Source: Halisarca cf. caerulea
Taxonomy: Eukaryota; Porifera; Demospongiae; Chondrillida; Halisarcidae
Direction of reading: 5' to 3'
DNA: 12,500 bases
Assembly: GCA_963170055.1 (NCBI GenBank)
Contig: CAUJGJ010000318.1
Coordinates: forward strand, 103,201-115,700
Shown: positions 1-9,600 of the stretch, piece after piece
Layout: the number at the start of each line of letters is the position of its first letter
Numbering within the stretch: the first letter of the stretch is position 1
The notes under the pieces: generated by a model
What the model saw: the letters and a program-made list of their open reading frames with translations, nothing else
What the model was told of the DNA's origin: nothing
The model's database searches: none
Translations under genes and position numbers: made by a program

Positions 1-40
1 CATATGCCATTGTGCGTATCCCATGCATGCTCCAAATGTC

Positions 41-68
41 GGGGGTGGGGGGGGGGGTGGGGGGTGGT
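41..68 (+). repeat. G-rich run, potential G-quadruplex
   Basis: Four runs of G (5, 11, 6 and 2) are separated by single T residues. On the minus strand this is a run of C within an open frame that would read poly-Pro. It could form a quadruplex; its length may also be unreliable in the assembly. Confidence 0.6.
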
Positions 69-132
69 AGCAAATGGAATGGAAGGGTCAGATACGTAGG
101 CACATGGTACCCTAGATGTCTATAAAACACAT

Positions 133-468
133 TCAGTACAGCGATGTATTCAGTATCGTAGGGGTCTGGTGGTATGCTTCCCCAGGGAAAATTTGAGTTT
201 TTTGGTTATACATATGAGGTGGTAATTCAGTCCATTTAAGACCATTAATGAAGGACCAACAGTTGTTTCTGACACTGACGTAAGGGCTTCTCTACAGAAA
301 TCTACAATACCACTGGAATTTTTTTGGGATGGTAGTTGGAGAATTTGGGGTGGAAGATTCCTCACCCTCACTGGATAGATCGAACTGTGGAACTATAATA
401 TCCAACCAGTCCAGTAGTTGCAGTAGTATAGAGTATACCATAGACCCTAAATACCAAGCTTTGAGCAT
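133..468 (-). pseudogene. Possible minus-strand ORF with one in-frame stop, unrecognised
   Basis: Reading the minus strand from ATG at 468-466 gives 58 codons (starting M-L-K-A-W-Y-L-G) to TAG at 294-292. The same frame then runs a further 52 codons to TGA at 135-133, including S-P-Y-V-S-V-R-N-N-C-W and P-G-E-A-Y-H-Q-T-P. The second part is Trp-, Tyr- and Pro-containing and looks more protein-like than random AT-rich sequence. It could be a decayed gene or transposon fragment, an exon pair, or chance. I recognise no family. An alternative 73-codon frame (371-150) overlaps it. Confidence 0.22.
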
Positions 469-470
469 TG

Positions 471-478
471 TGACGTCA
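471..478. promoter_or_regulatory. CRE-type palindrome TGACGTCA
   Basis: A perfect ATF/CREB consensus palindrome lies between a minus-strand ATG (468) and a plus-strand ATG (495). About 0.2 copies of a given 8-mer are expected by chance in a window this size, so it is suggestive only. Confidence 0.3.
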
Positions 479-494
479 TAATTTATGGCAAAAA

Positions 495-584
495 ATGGCT
501 TCCTTGCGTTGCGTGTGTGAATTCAGAAGCTTGACAAGCGACAGATTGCAGGAGGATGACAAAATGGAATTCCTGAGAATATAG
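495..584 (+). CDS. Short candidate ORF, 29 codons, unrecognised
   Basis: ATG at 495 has a favourable eukaryotic start context (A at -3, G at +4) and lies 16 nt after the CRE palindrome. The frame reads M-A-S-L-R-C-V-C-E-F and stops at TAG 582-584. A GTGTGT at 513 could act as a donor, making this a first exon. There is no similarity that I recognise, and no link to the EGF gene downstream. It may well be chance. Confidence 0.15.
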   Translation: MASLRCVCEFRSLTSDRLQEDDKMEFLRI

Positions 585-1370
585 AATATAGGTATTAAGC
601 AATTTGAGGTGATTTTTATGATACAATTACCAATTGTATTTTCTGTTGCTGCTCTGAAGTGTTGCCTGGCCCGGAAAAGCCGCCAGGTTTTTTTTCCCCT
701 AGAAAACAGTGGAAAACTCTGCCTACGCCCTGACTGTGGATACTACCTGCATGTCTTCTATGGAATGTATGCCATTAATATTATTAGTGTCAGCATGGTT
801 CCACAAGACTGGGTTTGTATAATATTAATGCAAGGATTACTTTTCTTTATTTTACATCACGGGAGCATAGTAATATTATATTTCTGAATTAGCAGAGCTA
901 TAATTAATAGGAACTGTTGATAAAACAAAGAAGGCAGTATAGATGATGGTCCAGGACCACTATGTTCACTTGTGTTAGTTCTAACAGTCAGTGGAAACTC
1001 CGTACATGCTGTTGCTTTTACTTGGAAGAAACGGTAACATACCTATGATTCTCTTAGTATCATGTATAGATTTGACTTAGTTGTTGAATATCTCCCTTAC
1101 CTGATCCTCCCTTGCACAGAATCCTGACATCTTGAATTAGTTGCTAAAAAAGAAGGATTTGATACACTTCGTAGTTGTCCGGTGTGGACGCTTATCGAAT
1201 ACAAACTCTATTATACTGTCAGAGCATTAGGGTTAGGGTTAGAAACGATAGGGGGACGACTTACAGCAGGGGACCATTCACAGCATTACAGGACAAGGTT
1301 AATTAATTATATTAATGTTTTAGCTGCGGGACTTAGGAATATACACACTATACCCAGTCCAACTCACCTC

Positions 1371-1510
1371 TGTCTAGCTCTGCCTGTCTAGCCCCATGTA
1401 TGCCTATCCCTATGCCTGTCTAGCCCCATGTATGTCTAGCCTTATGCTTGTCTAGCCCTATGCATGTCTAGCCCTATGTATGTCTATTCCTATGCCTGTC
1501 CAGCCCTGTG
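1371..1510 (+). repeat. 16-bp minisatellite, about 9 copies
   Basis: The unit is close to TGTCTAGCCCTATGTA. Copies start at 1385, 1401, 1417, 1433, 1449, 1465, 1481 and 1497, preceded by a shortened copy at 1371. Copies vary at the last two or three bases (TA, CC, CT, CA) and at single internal sites. Confidence 0.9.
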
Positions 1511-2292
1511 TAGCAAACAACCCTATCTTGTTCCAATGCTTTTTGATGATTGACAGTTTTTATCCCTACATCTTTTTTCCATTTTTAAATGTTTTTTATA
1601 TGGTTCTTTATTATTGATATTGAGTTACTCCTCTGCATTTGCATCCATCTTGTAAAGTGAAAAGAATGCTCAAAGTCCACATGATGGCACCTACGAGCAC
1701 TTTAATTTTCAAAACAGAGAATTGAGAATTGTTTCGGTTTGATATGCATGGTGTCAGTTCTACCTAATCTATCCATTCAAGTACCTTAACAAATTGAAAA
1801 GGAATGGACACTACTTAAAGTAAAAGTGGCCTAAGCCAAAAATTAAACAGGGTGGCTCACCCTGAATAAAAGGGCTGGCAAGAGTACTGAAAAGGAGACA
1901 CCCTTGCTCTGTCCCATTTAACATCCGGGTCCCTCACATTGACTTGTGTACATTTGAATCCTCTGAAATAAGAACACCTCCATAAACAAGACATCCTACT
2001 GTGGTCCCAGTGATGCCCTTATTACAGAGGTTTCACTGTATATACGTGACACTGTATGTGATATTCTTTGAATGCATGTCATTTAGTGATCGAGTACTTC
2101 CGAAAGTTTGTTCATTTGTTCTGCATGTCACACATAGTTGCTGGTGTTGTTGCTTACATGTCTGCTCTAATATGTCTTGTGTGTAAATGCCTTTAAATTT
2201 CCATTTGTTTTGCTGTGTAGTCTGCTCAGTTGCGTTTACTTATTTCCCTGTTGTATACTCTGACTTACTGCATGGTGCAAGTCATGAGCACA
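1511..2292. other. Intergenic or intronic AT-rich stretch
   Basis: I see no supported gene here. It contains one relic repeat end (about 1921-2041). Short open frames near 2001-2186 lack any motif, splice or cysteine pattern fitting the downstream gene. Confidence 0.5.
1921..2041 (+). repeat. Relic interspersed repeat, right end
   Basis: The segment ends with ACAGAGGTTTCACTGTAT at about 2024-2041, matching the ends near 3391-3408 and 11929-11946. Upstream text such as AAGAACACCTCC and GACATCCTACTGTGG resembles the body of the other copies. The left end is not clear. Confidence 0.45.
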
Positions 2293-2602
<310 letters not shown>

Positions 2603-2674
2603 ATACATGTTCAATGCTCCACTTTTATGTACTGTCTATGTGCACATACTATATAATATATATATCCCACACAG

Positions 2675-2797
2675 ACATTGATGAATGTTCTGAGGACAAT
2701 CCTTGTGACCACCCTGAGTTCTGCACAAACACTATTGGGTCTTATCAGTGTGGATGTCGTGTTGGCTATGAACTCAGTGGACGGACAAACTGTACTG
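2675..2797 (+). CDS. Exon: calcium-binding EGF-like domain 1
   Basis: This 123-nt exon encodes one complete cbEGF module of 41 residues. It starts after the acceptor CACACAG and ends at the strong donor G|GTGAGT, phase 1 at both ends; the first Asp codon needs a G from the previous exon. The Ca-binding signature D-I-D-E-C opens the domain. Six cysteines are in the standard order, and [10 protein letters not shown] fits the Asn/Asp beta-hydroxylation consensus C-x-[DN]-x4-[FY]-x-C. There is an N-C-T glycosylation sequon at the end. Such domains bind Ca2+ at interdomain joints and stiffen tandem arrays in extracellular matrix and receptor proteins. A long TG array ends about 70 nt upstream of the acceptor. 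Confidence 0.92.
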
Positions 2798-3019
2798 GTG
2801 AGTAGATGTGTATTGTACAACATATGTAGGGGCTGTACAGATGTTTGTACAGCACCTGGGTGTATTGGACAGGTTTAGAATGTGCAGAGATATATTTTGT
2901 TCCAGTCTGTGAGAATATGGGATATTAAATCTAATTTTGAAGAAGTTCCTAGTAAGAACTCTAAACTACTATGAGTGTGCTCTTGATAATGTTTGTTGCA
3001 TTTTGAAATTTCTCTTCAG
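2798..3019 (+). other. Intron between cbEGF 1 and 2
   Basis: A 222-nt phase-1 intron with donor GTGAGT and acceptor TCTTCAG. I see no microsatellite or other feature in it. Confidence 0.88.
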
Positions 3020-3154
3020 ATGTTGACGAGTGTCTTCGCTGTGAGCGCCCACGTTGCAAGAACCCATGTGACCACAAGTGCACCAACAACATTGGATCTT
3101 TCACGTGTTCTTGTGAAGTAGGGTATGAATTGGTCCAGAACACCACATGTGTAG
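3020..3154 (+). CDS. Exon: calcium-binding EGF-like domain 2 with two extra cysteines
   Basis: This 135-nt exon has the acceptor TCTCTTCAG and the donor G|GTGCGT, phase 1-1, and encodes 45 residues. It opens with D-V-D-E-C and contains C-T-N-N-I-G-S-F-T-C, so it is a cbEGF domain with the hydroxylation consensus. It is four residues longer than its two neighbours and has eight cysteines instead of six. The extra pair is in the first loop, where L-R-C-E-R-P-R-C precedes K-N-P-C. An N-T-T sequon lies just before the last Cys. The codons fit the frame of the exons on either side. The extra Cys pair could form an added disulfide in the first loop; that is inference. Confidence 0.92.
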
Positions 3155-3205
3155 GTGCGTTCATACCAGGTATCATAATATTATGCTTATGTGTAGTACA
3201 AAGGA

Positions 3206-3408
3206 GCCCTCTATAATCCAGACCCCTGAATTGTTGACACATCTCCATAATTACAGACACATGCGACTGGGACCAAAATTTTTAATGATTTGCTATATAT
3301 GATTTGCTGTAGTACATATTTAATGCCTGAAATGAGGACACCTCAATACTAATGAGGACAGTACTTTCTGGTTCCAAGGTGTCTGTAATAGACTGGTTCC
3401 ACTGTATT
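3206..3408 (+). repeat. Relic interspersed repeat with degenerate ends
   Basis: It begins near CTCTATAATCCAGACCCC and ends with AGACTGGTTCCACTGTATT at about 3390-3408. The interior has AATGAGGACACCTC and TAATGAGGACAG, as in related relics in this window. A further end-like TAATGAGGCTTGACTGTA lies at 3913-3930. Confidence 0.45.
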
Positions 3409-3628
3409 GGTCTTGAATGTGATGTGTGTGATGTTCGTATGTAGAATGCTGCCTTTCTTCACTTGTGATGGTCCAGGAGTGCATATGAGTACTAATACAC
3501 ATGCATGTAATGGTTTGAATAATTTGTGTTTACATATTACATGTATATACGTATAACACTTATTTGTAGGCAGACTGTGACCACTCATAATAATACCTAT
3601 GTGCTCTAGCTGACATGCTTGTAAATTG

Positions 3629-3629
<1 letters not shown>

Positions 3630-3703
<74 letters not shown>

Positions 3704-3729
3704 CATGTGCGTGCATGCGTGCGTGCATG

Positions 3730-3789
<60 letters not shown>

Positions 3790-3798
3790 GTGCATGTG
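3630..3798 (+). repeat. (TG)n microsatellite with TGCG/TGCA interruption
   Basis: About 169 nt. The interruption at 3698-3732 ends in GCGTGCATGTTGTGTG, very like that at 2497-2530 in the first array. Confidence 0.97.
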
Positions 3799-3935
3799 AT
3801 TGTAGTCCTAACCCTGTTTGGTTTGCTGGGGTGCTGTACATGTAGTATCATATCCTGATAGGAAGAACTTCTGATGATGGGAACTAATTTTGTGGGCCCC
3901 TAAAATTTGTCGTAATGAGGCTTGACTGTATTGAC

Positions 3936-4092
3936 TTTGTATTGTATTGTATTATACGTAGTAATAGTATTAAAATTGTATGTTTATTGTATTAGTAGTA
4001 ATGTATTATATTGTATTGTATTATAGTAATGTATTGTATTGTATCTTAGTAATGTATATAATATAATATAATATTGTATTTTGTATTGTATT
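3936..4092 (+). repeat. Degenerate TATTG-type tandem repeat
   Basis: Repeated TATTGTATTG blocks alternate with TAGTAATG segments, recurring several times at irregular spacing. It runs to within about 12 nt of the acceptor of cbEGF exon 3. Confidence 0.75.
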
Positions 4093-4103
4093 CTCTTGTG
4101 TAG

Positions 4104-4226
4104 ATATTAATGAGTGCAACACTGGGCAGTACTCCTGTGAGGAAGTCTGTGCTAACAACATTGGAAGTTATGAATGTGCCTGCAACCCAGGGAATGTATT
4201 GCAACCAGATGGACTGAGTTGTGAAA
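4104..4226 (+). CDS. Exon: calcium-binding EGF-like domain 3
   Basis: This 123-nt exon follows the acceptor TCTTGTGTAG and ends at the donor A|GTTAGT, phase 1-1. It encodes 41 residues with D-I-N-E-C at the start, six cysteines, and C-A-N-N-I-G-S-Y-E-C matching the hydroxylation consensus. The usual aromatic after the late C-x-x-G is replaced: C-N-P-G-N is seen where most EGF domains have G-Y or G-F. It is the last EGF module. The final A joins AG at 6672 to make a Lys codon and leads into the large beta-rich exon. The 3' splice site is preceded by a degenerate TATTG-type AT-rich tract. Confidence 0.92.
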
Positions 4227-4438
4227 GTTAGTATAGTGGGTGTACATAATAAGTTAGAGTATTTGTGAAAAGGGCCTTTAGGCCTTGTTTACTCAAAGCA
4301 TGCAATTTGCCAAAACAGTCAACACAGTAAAAGTTTAGGAATACACTAAAACAATAGGTTCTGTGCGAGCATTTGCTGATTCATTTTGTCGTTTTTGAAT
4401 TTATCATATTATACAGTGTGCTAAGTGTTGCCTGTATG

Positions 4439-4575
4439 GTCTTGTCAACCAGGCCTAGTTTGCCTTGTCTATTATGGTCCTCTATTTTATTGCCACATGT
4501 TTGAACATGCAATAAAATGGCGGATCATGCATAGTAAATGAGGCAAAACAGCTAGGCCTGCATGGGTAATGAGAC
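4439..4575. repeat. Imperfect foldback (palindromic) element
   Basis: The two halves are inverted copies. The left has AGGCCTAGTTTGCCT and ATTTTATTGCCACATGTT. The right has AACATGCAATAAAAT and AGGCAAAACAGCTAGGCCT. The centre is near 4502. The flanks TTGCCTGTAT (4428-4437) and TTGCCTATAT (4578-4587) differ at one base and could be a target-site duplication. The element is probably MITE-like and non-coding. Confidence 0.65.
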
Positions 4576-4795
4576 TATTGCCTATATATATATGTACAAT
4601 TCATGCACCCTTGCTAATCCACTACAATTGGGACAAGTGTGTAATATTGTATAGAATTGGAGATTTCAAAGTTTTGATGTGTACGTGAATTTGTTTTATG
4701 ACCAACTGCTGGCAGATTAGCCAGTTAATGGGTTAAATGTGTATAGAGATAGGGTAGGGGGTTGTGCCAAGGTACAGAACTTTGTTGCACTGTAC

Positions 4796-4920
4796 ACAGT
4801 GGAACCGTGTTTTCCAGTCATCTATATAATTTCTGTTTAATTTGGCTTGCTGGCAAATGTTTGATAAGCCATCTATTTTAAATGGCTGACAGGAATTTAG
4901 CACTGTTCCTCTCAAATAGA
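4796..4920 (-). repeat. Relic interspersed repeat, inverted end
   Basis: ACAGTGGAACCGTG at 4796-4809 is the reverse complement of the CGGTTCCACTGT-type ends seen elsewhere in the window. The far end is not clear. A 60-codon minus-strand frame inside it is likely a by-product of the repeat. Confidence 0.4.
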
Positions 4921-5325
4921 TGTCGAAGTATAATATTGCCTAATAGAAGATAAAAACTTCTCATTGTCTCACCATATAGTGAATTTCCTAAACTTAGGTT
5001 AAACGTAACAATTATTGACAATGATGTACAAAAGGTATCGATCTGGATAAAAGATGATGTGAAATTCCTGTAACTGATTATCCTTCTTATACATGGAATA
5101 AAATTTAAGGAAATTAGGAAAGACTGTTATGGCTCTTCATAACGGGTCTTTGATCCTACATTAATAAGCTCCCATTTTGTCTTTGATGCAACTATAGTAT
5201 GCTATGTAAATTGATACAGTCACGGCCATATTTGTTTCAATTAAAGTGCCCCCAAGATGTGTACTGGAGTAGGAGGTGCTTTCTATAGTAGTGAAGATAC
5301 CATGCACGTGCTATTTTCTGCGGGG

Positions 5326-5352
<27 letters not shown>
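5326..5352. repeat. (TA)n microsatellite
   Basis: About 13 TA units followed by GTGTGT. Shorter TA runs occur at 5425-5440. Confidence 0.9.
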
Positions 5353-5358
<6 letters not shown>

Positions 5359-5453
5359 ATTTTTTTTTAAATTATTAATGTGTGTTATACAGGAAACATA
5401 AAAACAGACACACAATTGAATTATGTGTATATATATATATCAATATTATATTA

Positions 5454-5588
<135 letters not shown>

Positions 5589-6067
5589 TAATATTTCATG
5601 ATTGAAGAACTCGGCTGTAATTAGCATTTTTTTGCAAATGGACCAGTCCCTACTACATATATTAGACAAATAGACTACGTATCTAACCAAATATTCGTGA
5701 TTGAACTTAAATTTGTGAATGCAGGCTCGTTTGCCACATTCATGAAGACATAGTCCCTTGATATTGAGCGCCTATCTGGTATAGGACATGTACCAAAAGT
5801 GCACCTCATTACGTAGAAAACACTTAGTAAGAATATTTTTTTAAAGTTACAACATGGTATTATCTATGGTTACAGAAATTGATCGTGCCTGTTTAAGATA
5901 CTGTTACTTTTATAGTAATTAGTAACACTAGAAGAGAATTGATATACATGCAAGTTGGTGTTTGTCTGCTAATTTGCAAATGTGCCATGTGCCATATCAA
6001 AGTATCTATGGCCATATTGACTGAGCTCAAATAGAAGCTGGGCTTCAATTTTTTGGACATGCGTATA

Positions 6068-6093
6068 TGGCGGTTACTGTATATATACCGCCA
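6068..6093. repeat. Small stem-loop
   Basis: TGGCGGTTA and TACCGCCA form inverted arms around an AT-rich loop in the 2.4-kb intron. It may be part of a longer degenerate element. Confidence 0.35.
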
Positions 6094-6307
6094 CAAGACA
6101 TTAGGCGTTGCAAAATGACTCTAGTAAGACTCGTTATCGTTTCTGCGAGGATGTGACGTAATCAAGTATAATGAAAATTGTCAGATGTATGTGAGAATGT
6201 AAATCTGTCACCAGAATGTGTTTTCTTGGCAGCTAGTGTGGCTTAGGGCAGGGGGTATCAACAATGTACTGTCAAAATAGGAGTTCTGCACATATGCTTA
6301 CCATAGT

Positions 6308-6426
6308 GGAAATTTTCAATGGAATCCCCTATCCAGGAAGGAGCAATAACAGCCACCTCCTGCTTTCCTAACATGGTTGTATGTGGCCCTTTAATTCCTT
6401 GGTAGTGGATTCCATTAGAAATTTCC
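6308..6426. repeat. Foldback element with 20-bp inverted arms
   Basis: The left arm GGAAATTTTCAATGGAATCC (6308-6327) and the reverse complement of the right arm (6407-6426) match at 18 of 20 positions. Similarity continues weakly inward to about 32 nt. The spacer is about 79 nt. It looks like a short MITE. Confidence 0.65.
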
Positions 6427-6671
6427 ATATCATTCCCCTATGTAGTGACCCCTTGCAATAGCTGAAATCTACTTATAATATTGTTTTTATCAAATTCCAC
6501 TTGCTGCATGCAAGAGTATTATCACTTTGATTGTTCATTACAATTATTAAATATTGTTTTTGTTATTGTTTATTGCTGTTATCTTTATCATTTTACAATT
6601 TGACCTCCCTTTGATGCGTTTGAATGTAGATGACATCATGTTATTATTATTGTTGTGTTTTTGTTCTACAG

Positions 6672-9600
6672 AGTTTAACCCCTTCAATCCCAACCCGATT
6701 GTTCCTGGTGATTCAGACTTTATTGCGACTATGGAGGACATCCTGGAGTGTAGCCCAAGTTCACTGTGCACTTGTGTCCAAAACAGCTTCAATTCCCTCT
6801 CTTCAGCTGGATATGGTACTGTAGAGGGGTCGTACGAGATTTCTGTCTTTCAAAATCAATCCATTGCAGCTGGGGACTTTGTGCTGGCTCTGTTTGGGTC
6901 GAGCGCTGTCTTTGCACTACCCATTCTTGCAAATGTTGAAAGAATGAACTTCAGCTGTACTTCTCAGACTCTGGATGCTCACACCTTCTCCACTACTGCT
7001 TATCACAGTCTCTTTCTCGACCTGCTCAACATTACTGATGTTTCTCTCATCATTGGAGTACATGTATCGGCCACTGGGATACTGAGCTACTTGAAGCTGT
7101 TGGGAGTGCAGGGATGGGGAGGACTGCAGTTTGACATTGATGTTGATTTGACTGATGATAACACATGGACTTTTGAAGCAAGCACTGCCGGAGATATTGA
7201 TCTAGTCTCTTTTGTCAATGATGCGTTCAATGCTAATTTCCCAAGCGATCCAATCAAGACTACCATCTTGCTTACCAACCACAAATTCAATGGTATTGTC
7301 GATGTGGCGGCCGGATATGAATTTTACCTTGTGGTCCGTGGCACTCTACAGATTGGTAACTGGTTCCAGCACGATGTATGCATTGTAGTCCATCACATTC
7401 TGTCAGGAGTGCAGTCACCTAATGTGTTCATCATGACGGGATACACCGCTTTGAGCACTTTGTCCATCACCTTAGATTCCTTGATCTCGTCTCTGTCAGG
7501 GGTTGACATCAGTAGGTTGACATTTTTCAACAGCTTGAACCTGAACAACTATCACTTGACATTTGTAACTCCCAACTTTGCTATAAGCAACGGTCGCCTG
7601 TCACAGCTGGATCTGCCGTTCATTTCCTCAGCCATTCGGAACAATTTGTCTGGTTTGGAGTTTGTGTTTGACCTGTCAGTCCCCACTTTGGGTGTGATCC
7701 AGCGTTGGGCACTGTCATACAGCTCTTCACTGAACACAGCTGTACTTCATCCTGTGTCCACCGTCGCCGACAATGTTCCTCTAGTCGACATGTTCTCCTT
7801 CATCTCCAGCACGTTGACTGTTCCCACTGTTCCCCTTGTTGAAACTGATGTTACCAATTTTGATGTTGTGGAAATTTCACTCCCTTTTGACGATCTTGAG
7901 AGCAGGGTGGTAATATCCATATCTCACACCATTGAAATAGTTGAAAATCTTATTTTGTTTGTTTCTGCAAATATTACTTTTCCTATTTCGCTGAATGGTG
8001 GAGTGTCTCTCGGACAGTACATAATCAGTGGCCATTTTGATATTGCGCAAGTAGGTTTCAGTGCTACAATAGAATATGATGGGAGTTCGTATCAATGTAG
8101 GGGAAAAACCGAGGGATTTCCCTCAGGAGTGAGTGGACTACTTGATATATTCATACCTGGTCAAACGGTGAGGGACATCCAAGACTTCTTCAGTGCCTCT
8201 AGCAACAGTGTGGGAAAACGTGCTGCCCTCACGAGCTTTGGATCATCTTCCCTTGGTATTATCGACATTTTGATAAAGTTTCTACCGCAAAGGTATGCCG
8301 AAGAACTTTGCTGGGATGGCACTGTTTACGCTGGGCAGTATGCCACAGTGTTTGGTGCTCTTTGCATCTTCGATTTACAAGACTACACTCTTGGATTTGA
8401 TGTCACAGACTTTGTAGTGGCTAATTTTATTCACGGTGCGTTTGGAGATCCAGTTTATCATGTTCCTTTCTTTAATCAGAAGCTGGACACCATTCTGGTG
8501 TACTCTTCATTTGATAGTGGTAAGCTACCTTGGACAAGCCCAACCTATCGCTATTTGGAGCAGCGATCTCTTCTGAAGGGTGTGTCTTTTTACAGTGTTT
8601 CGTCTTGGCCTGACCCCTGTTCCACGGAATTCTGTATTGAGGCCAGGCGTTTGCTGGGGGCTAATGCTGTCTTCCATCTCTACACATACATCAGAAGCTT
8701 TGACCACCTGGTCCTCCAGGCAGGTCTAAACGATTTCATGTTTGGGGATTTCAAAGTAACCAATGCTCTACTGCTGGTGGAATTCAAGAAACCGAACGTA
8801 TTCATTGGTCTAAATGGAACAATTGAAATCCCTGATTATTCCCTACGGTTGGATGGAGCAATTCAATTGAAATACCCAACTCTTCAAATTGTAGCGGATT
8901 TCACTCTCAACTCCACCCTACCCACATGCACTGATGTTACTAGTGTTATTTTGGAAAAGCCATCAAACATATTGAAAAGAGTCAAGATCGATTTCTGCTA
9001 TGTCTACTTGTATGCTCGTCTGGGACAAGGTATCTCACGACCTTCAGCTAATTTTGGTCTAGTAGTGGGTATTGGAGACAGAAGTTGCTACAGATTGGAG
9101 TTAGCGGCATTTGCAGGAATGCTGAATCCCAAACCAACTTCCACTTTAAATCCAACAGAGTTTGAAGACAAGTACATTCTAGCTGAGGCTCGTGGAAAGA
9201 TAACCCTTTTATCTATCATAGACATGTTATTCTGTACGAAGCTGTCAGGTTCTTTGTTGAGCTTCTTCTTGAAATGGGACATTGGCTTTACAAGTGGTTT
9301 TACTGTCTCCATATCGACGGTGGAGTACACTGTGCCACAGACTGGACTCTACATCCGCAAAGGTTTGTACATCAGAGGAAGCTTTATGTTTCTGTGGAAA
9401 TTCCACCGCTATGCAGAGCTGCACTTTGACCCTCCAGATGTGATTGATATAAAGGTTGGACTACCACCTGTTAATCTTGCCGGAGGACGGATCAAGCTTG
9501 TAGAATCACGGACCAGGGACACGATTGGACCGTCTGTTCGGTTTGTACTAAGGAAAATTCCTTCCTTCAATTTCCTCTTAGAGCTGTCAGGTTATGCTCG

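Larger units (their letters stand above)
1..1370. other. Non-coding or unassigned upstream region
   Basis: No exon that matches the phase or content of the EGF gene was found here. It holds the G-run (41-68), the minus-strand ORF pair with one in-frame stop (468-133), the CRE palindrome (471-478), a 29-codon plus-strand ORF (495-584) and a short TTAGGG-like run (1227-1242). From 600 to 1220 I see only AT-rich sequence with no supported feature; an open stretch of about 90 codons at 609-887 has no recognisable motif. Confidence 0.5.
3155..4103 (+). other. Intron between cbEGF 2 and 3
   Basis: A 949-nt phase-1 intron, donor GTGCGT, acceptor TTGTGTAG. It contains a relic interspersed repeat (about 3206-3408), a (TG)n array (3630-3798) and a degenerate TATTG tract (3936-4092) just before the acceptor. 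No exon was found inside. Confidence 0.85.

Noticed and set aside
609..887. Plus-strand frame of 92 codons as a gene
   Set aside because: Composition is that of random AT-rich sequence with scattered hydrophobic residues, no recognisable motif, and a weak start context.
1227..1242. TTAGGG-type interstitial telomere sequence
   Set aside because: Only about 2.7 units in an AT-rich region; too short to separate from chance.
1385..1496. CRISPR array
   Set aside because: The units are directly adjacent 16-bp tandem copies with no spacers, and the context is eukaryotic.
4733..4915. Minus-strand frame of 60 codons as a gene
   Set aside because: It covers a relic repeat end and has no motif or splice context.
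6554..6671. ATG at 6554 as the start of the large coding region
   Set aside because: It precedes a good acceptor at 6671. The reading phase at 6672 matches the donor of the EGF exon at 4226, so the upstream part is intron that happens to be open.
8525..9330. Minus-strand open frames inside the large exon
   Set aside because: They are shadows of the long + strand frame, which is supported by splice phase and glycosylation and EGF context.
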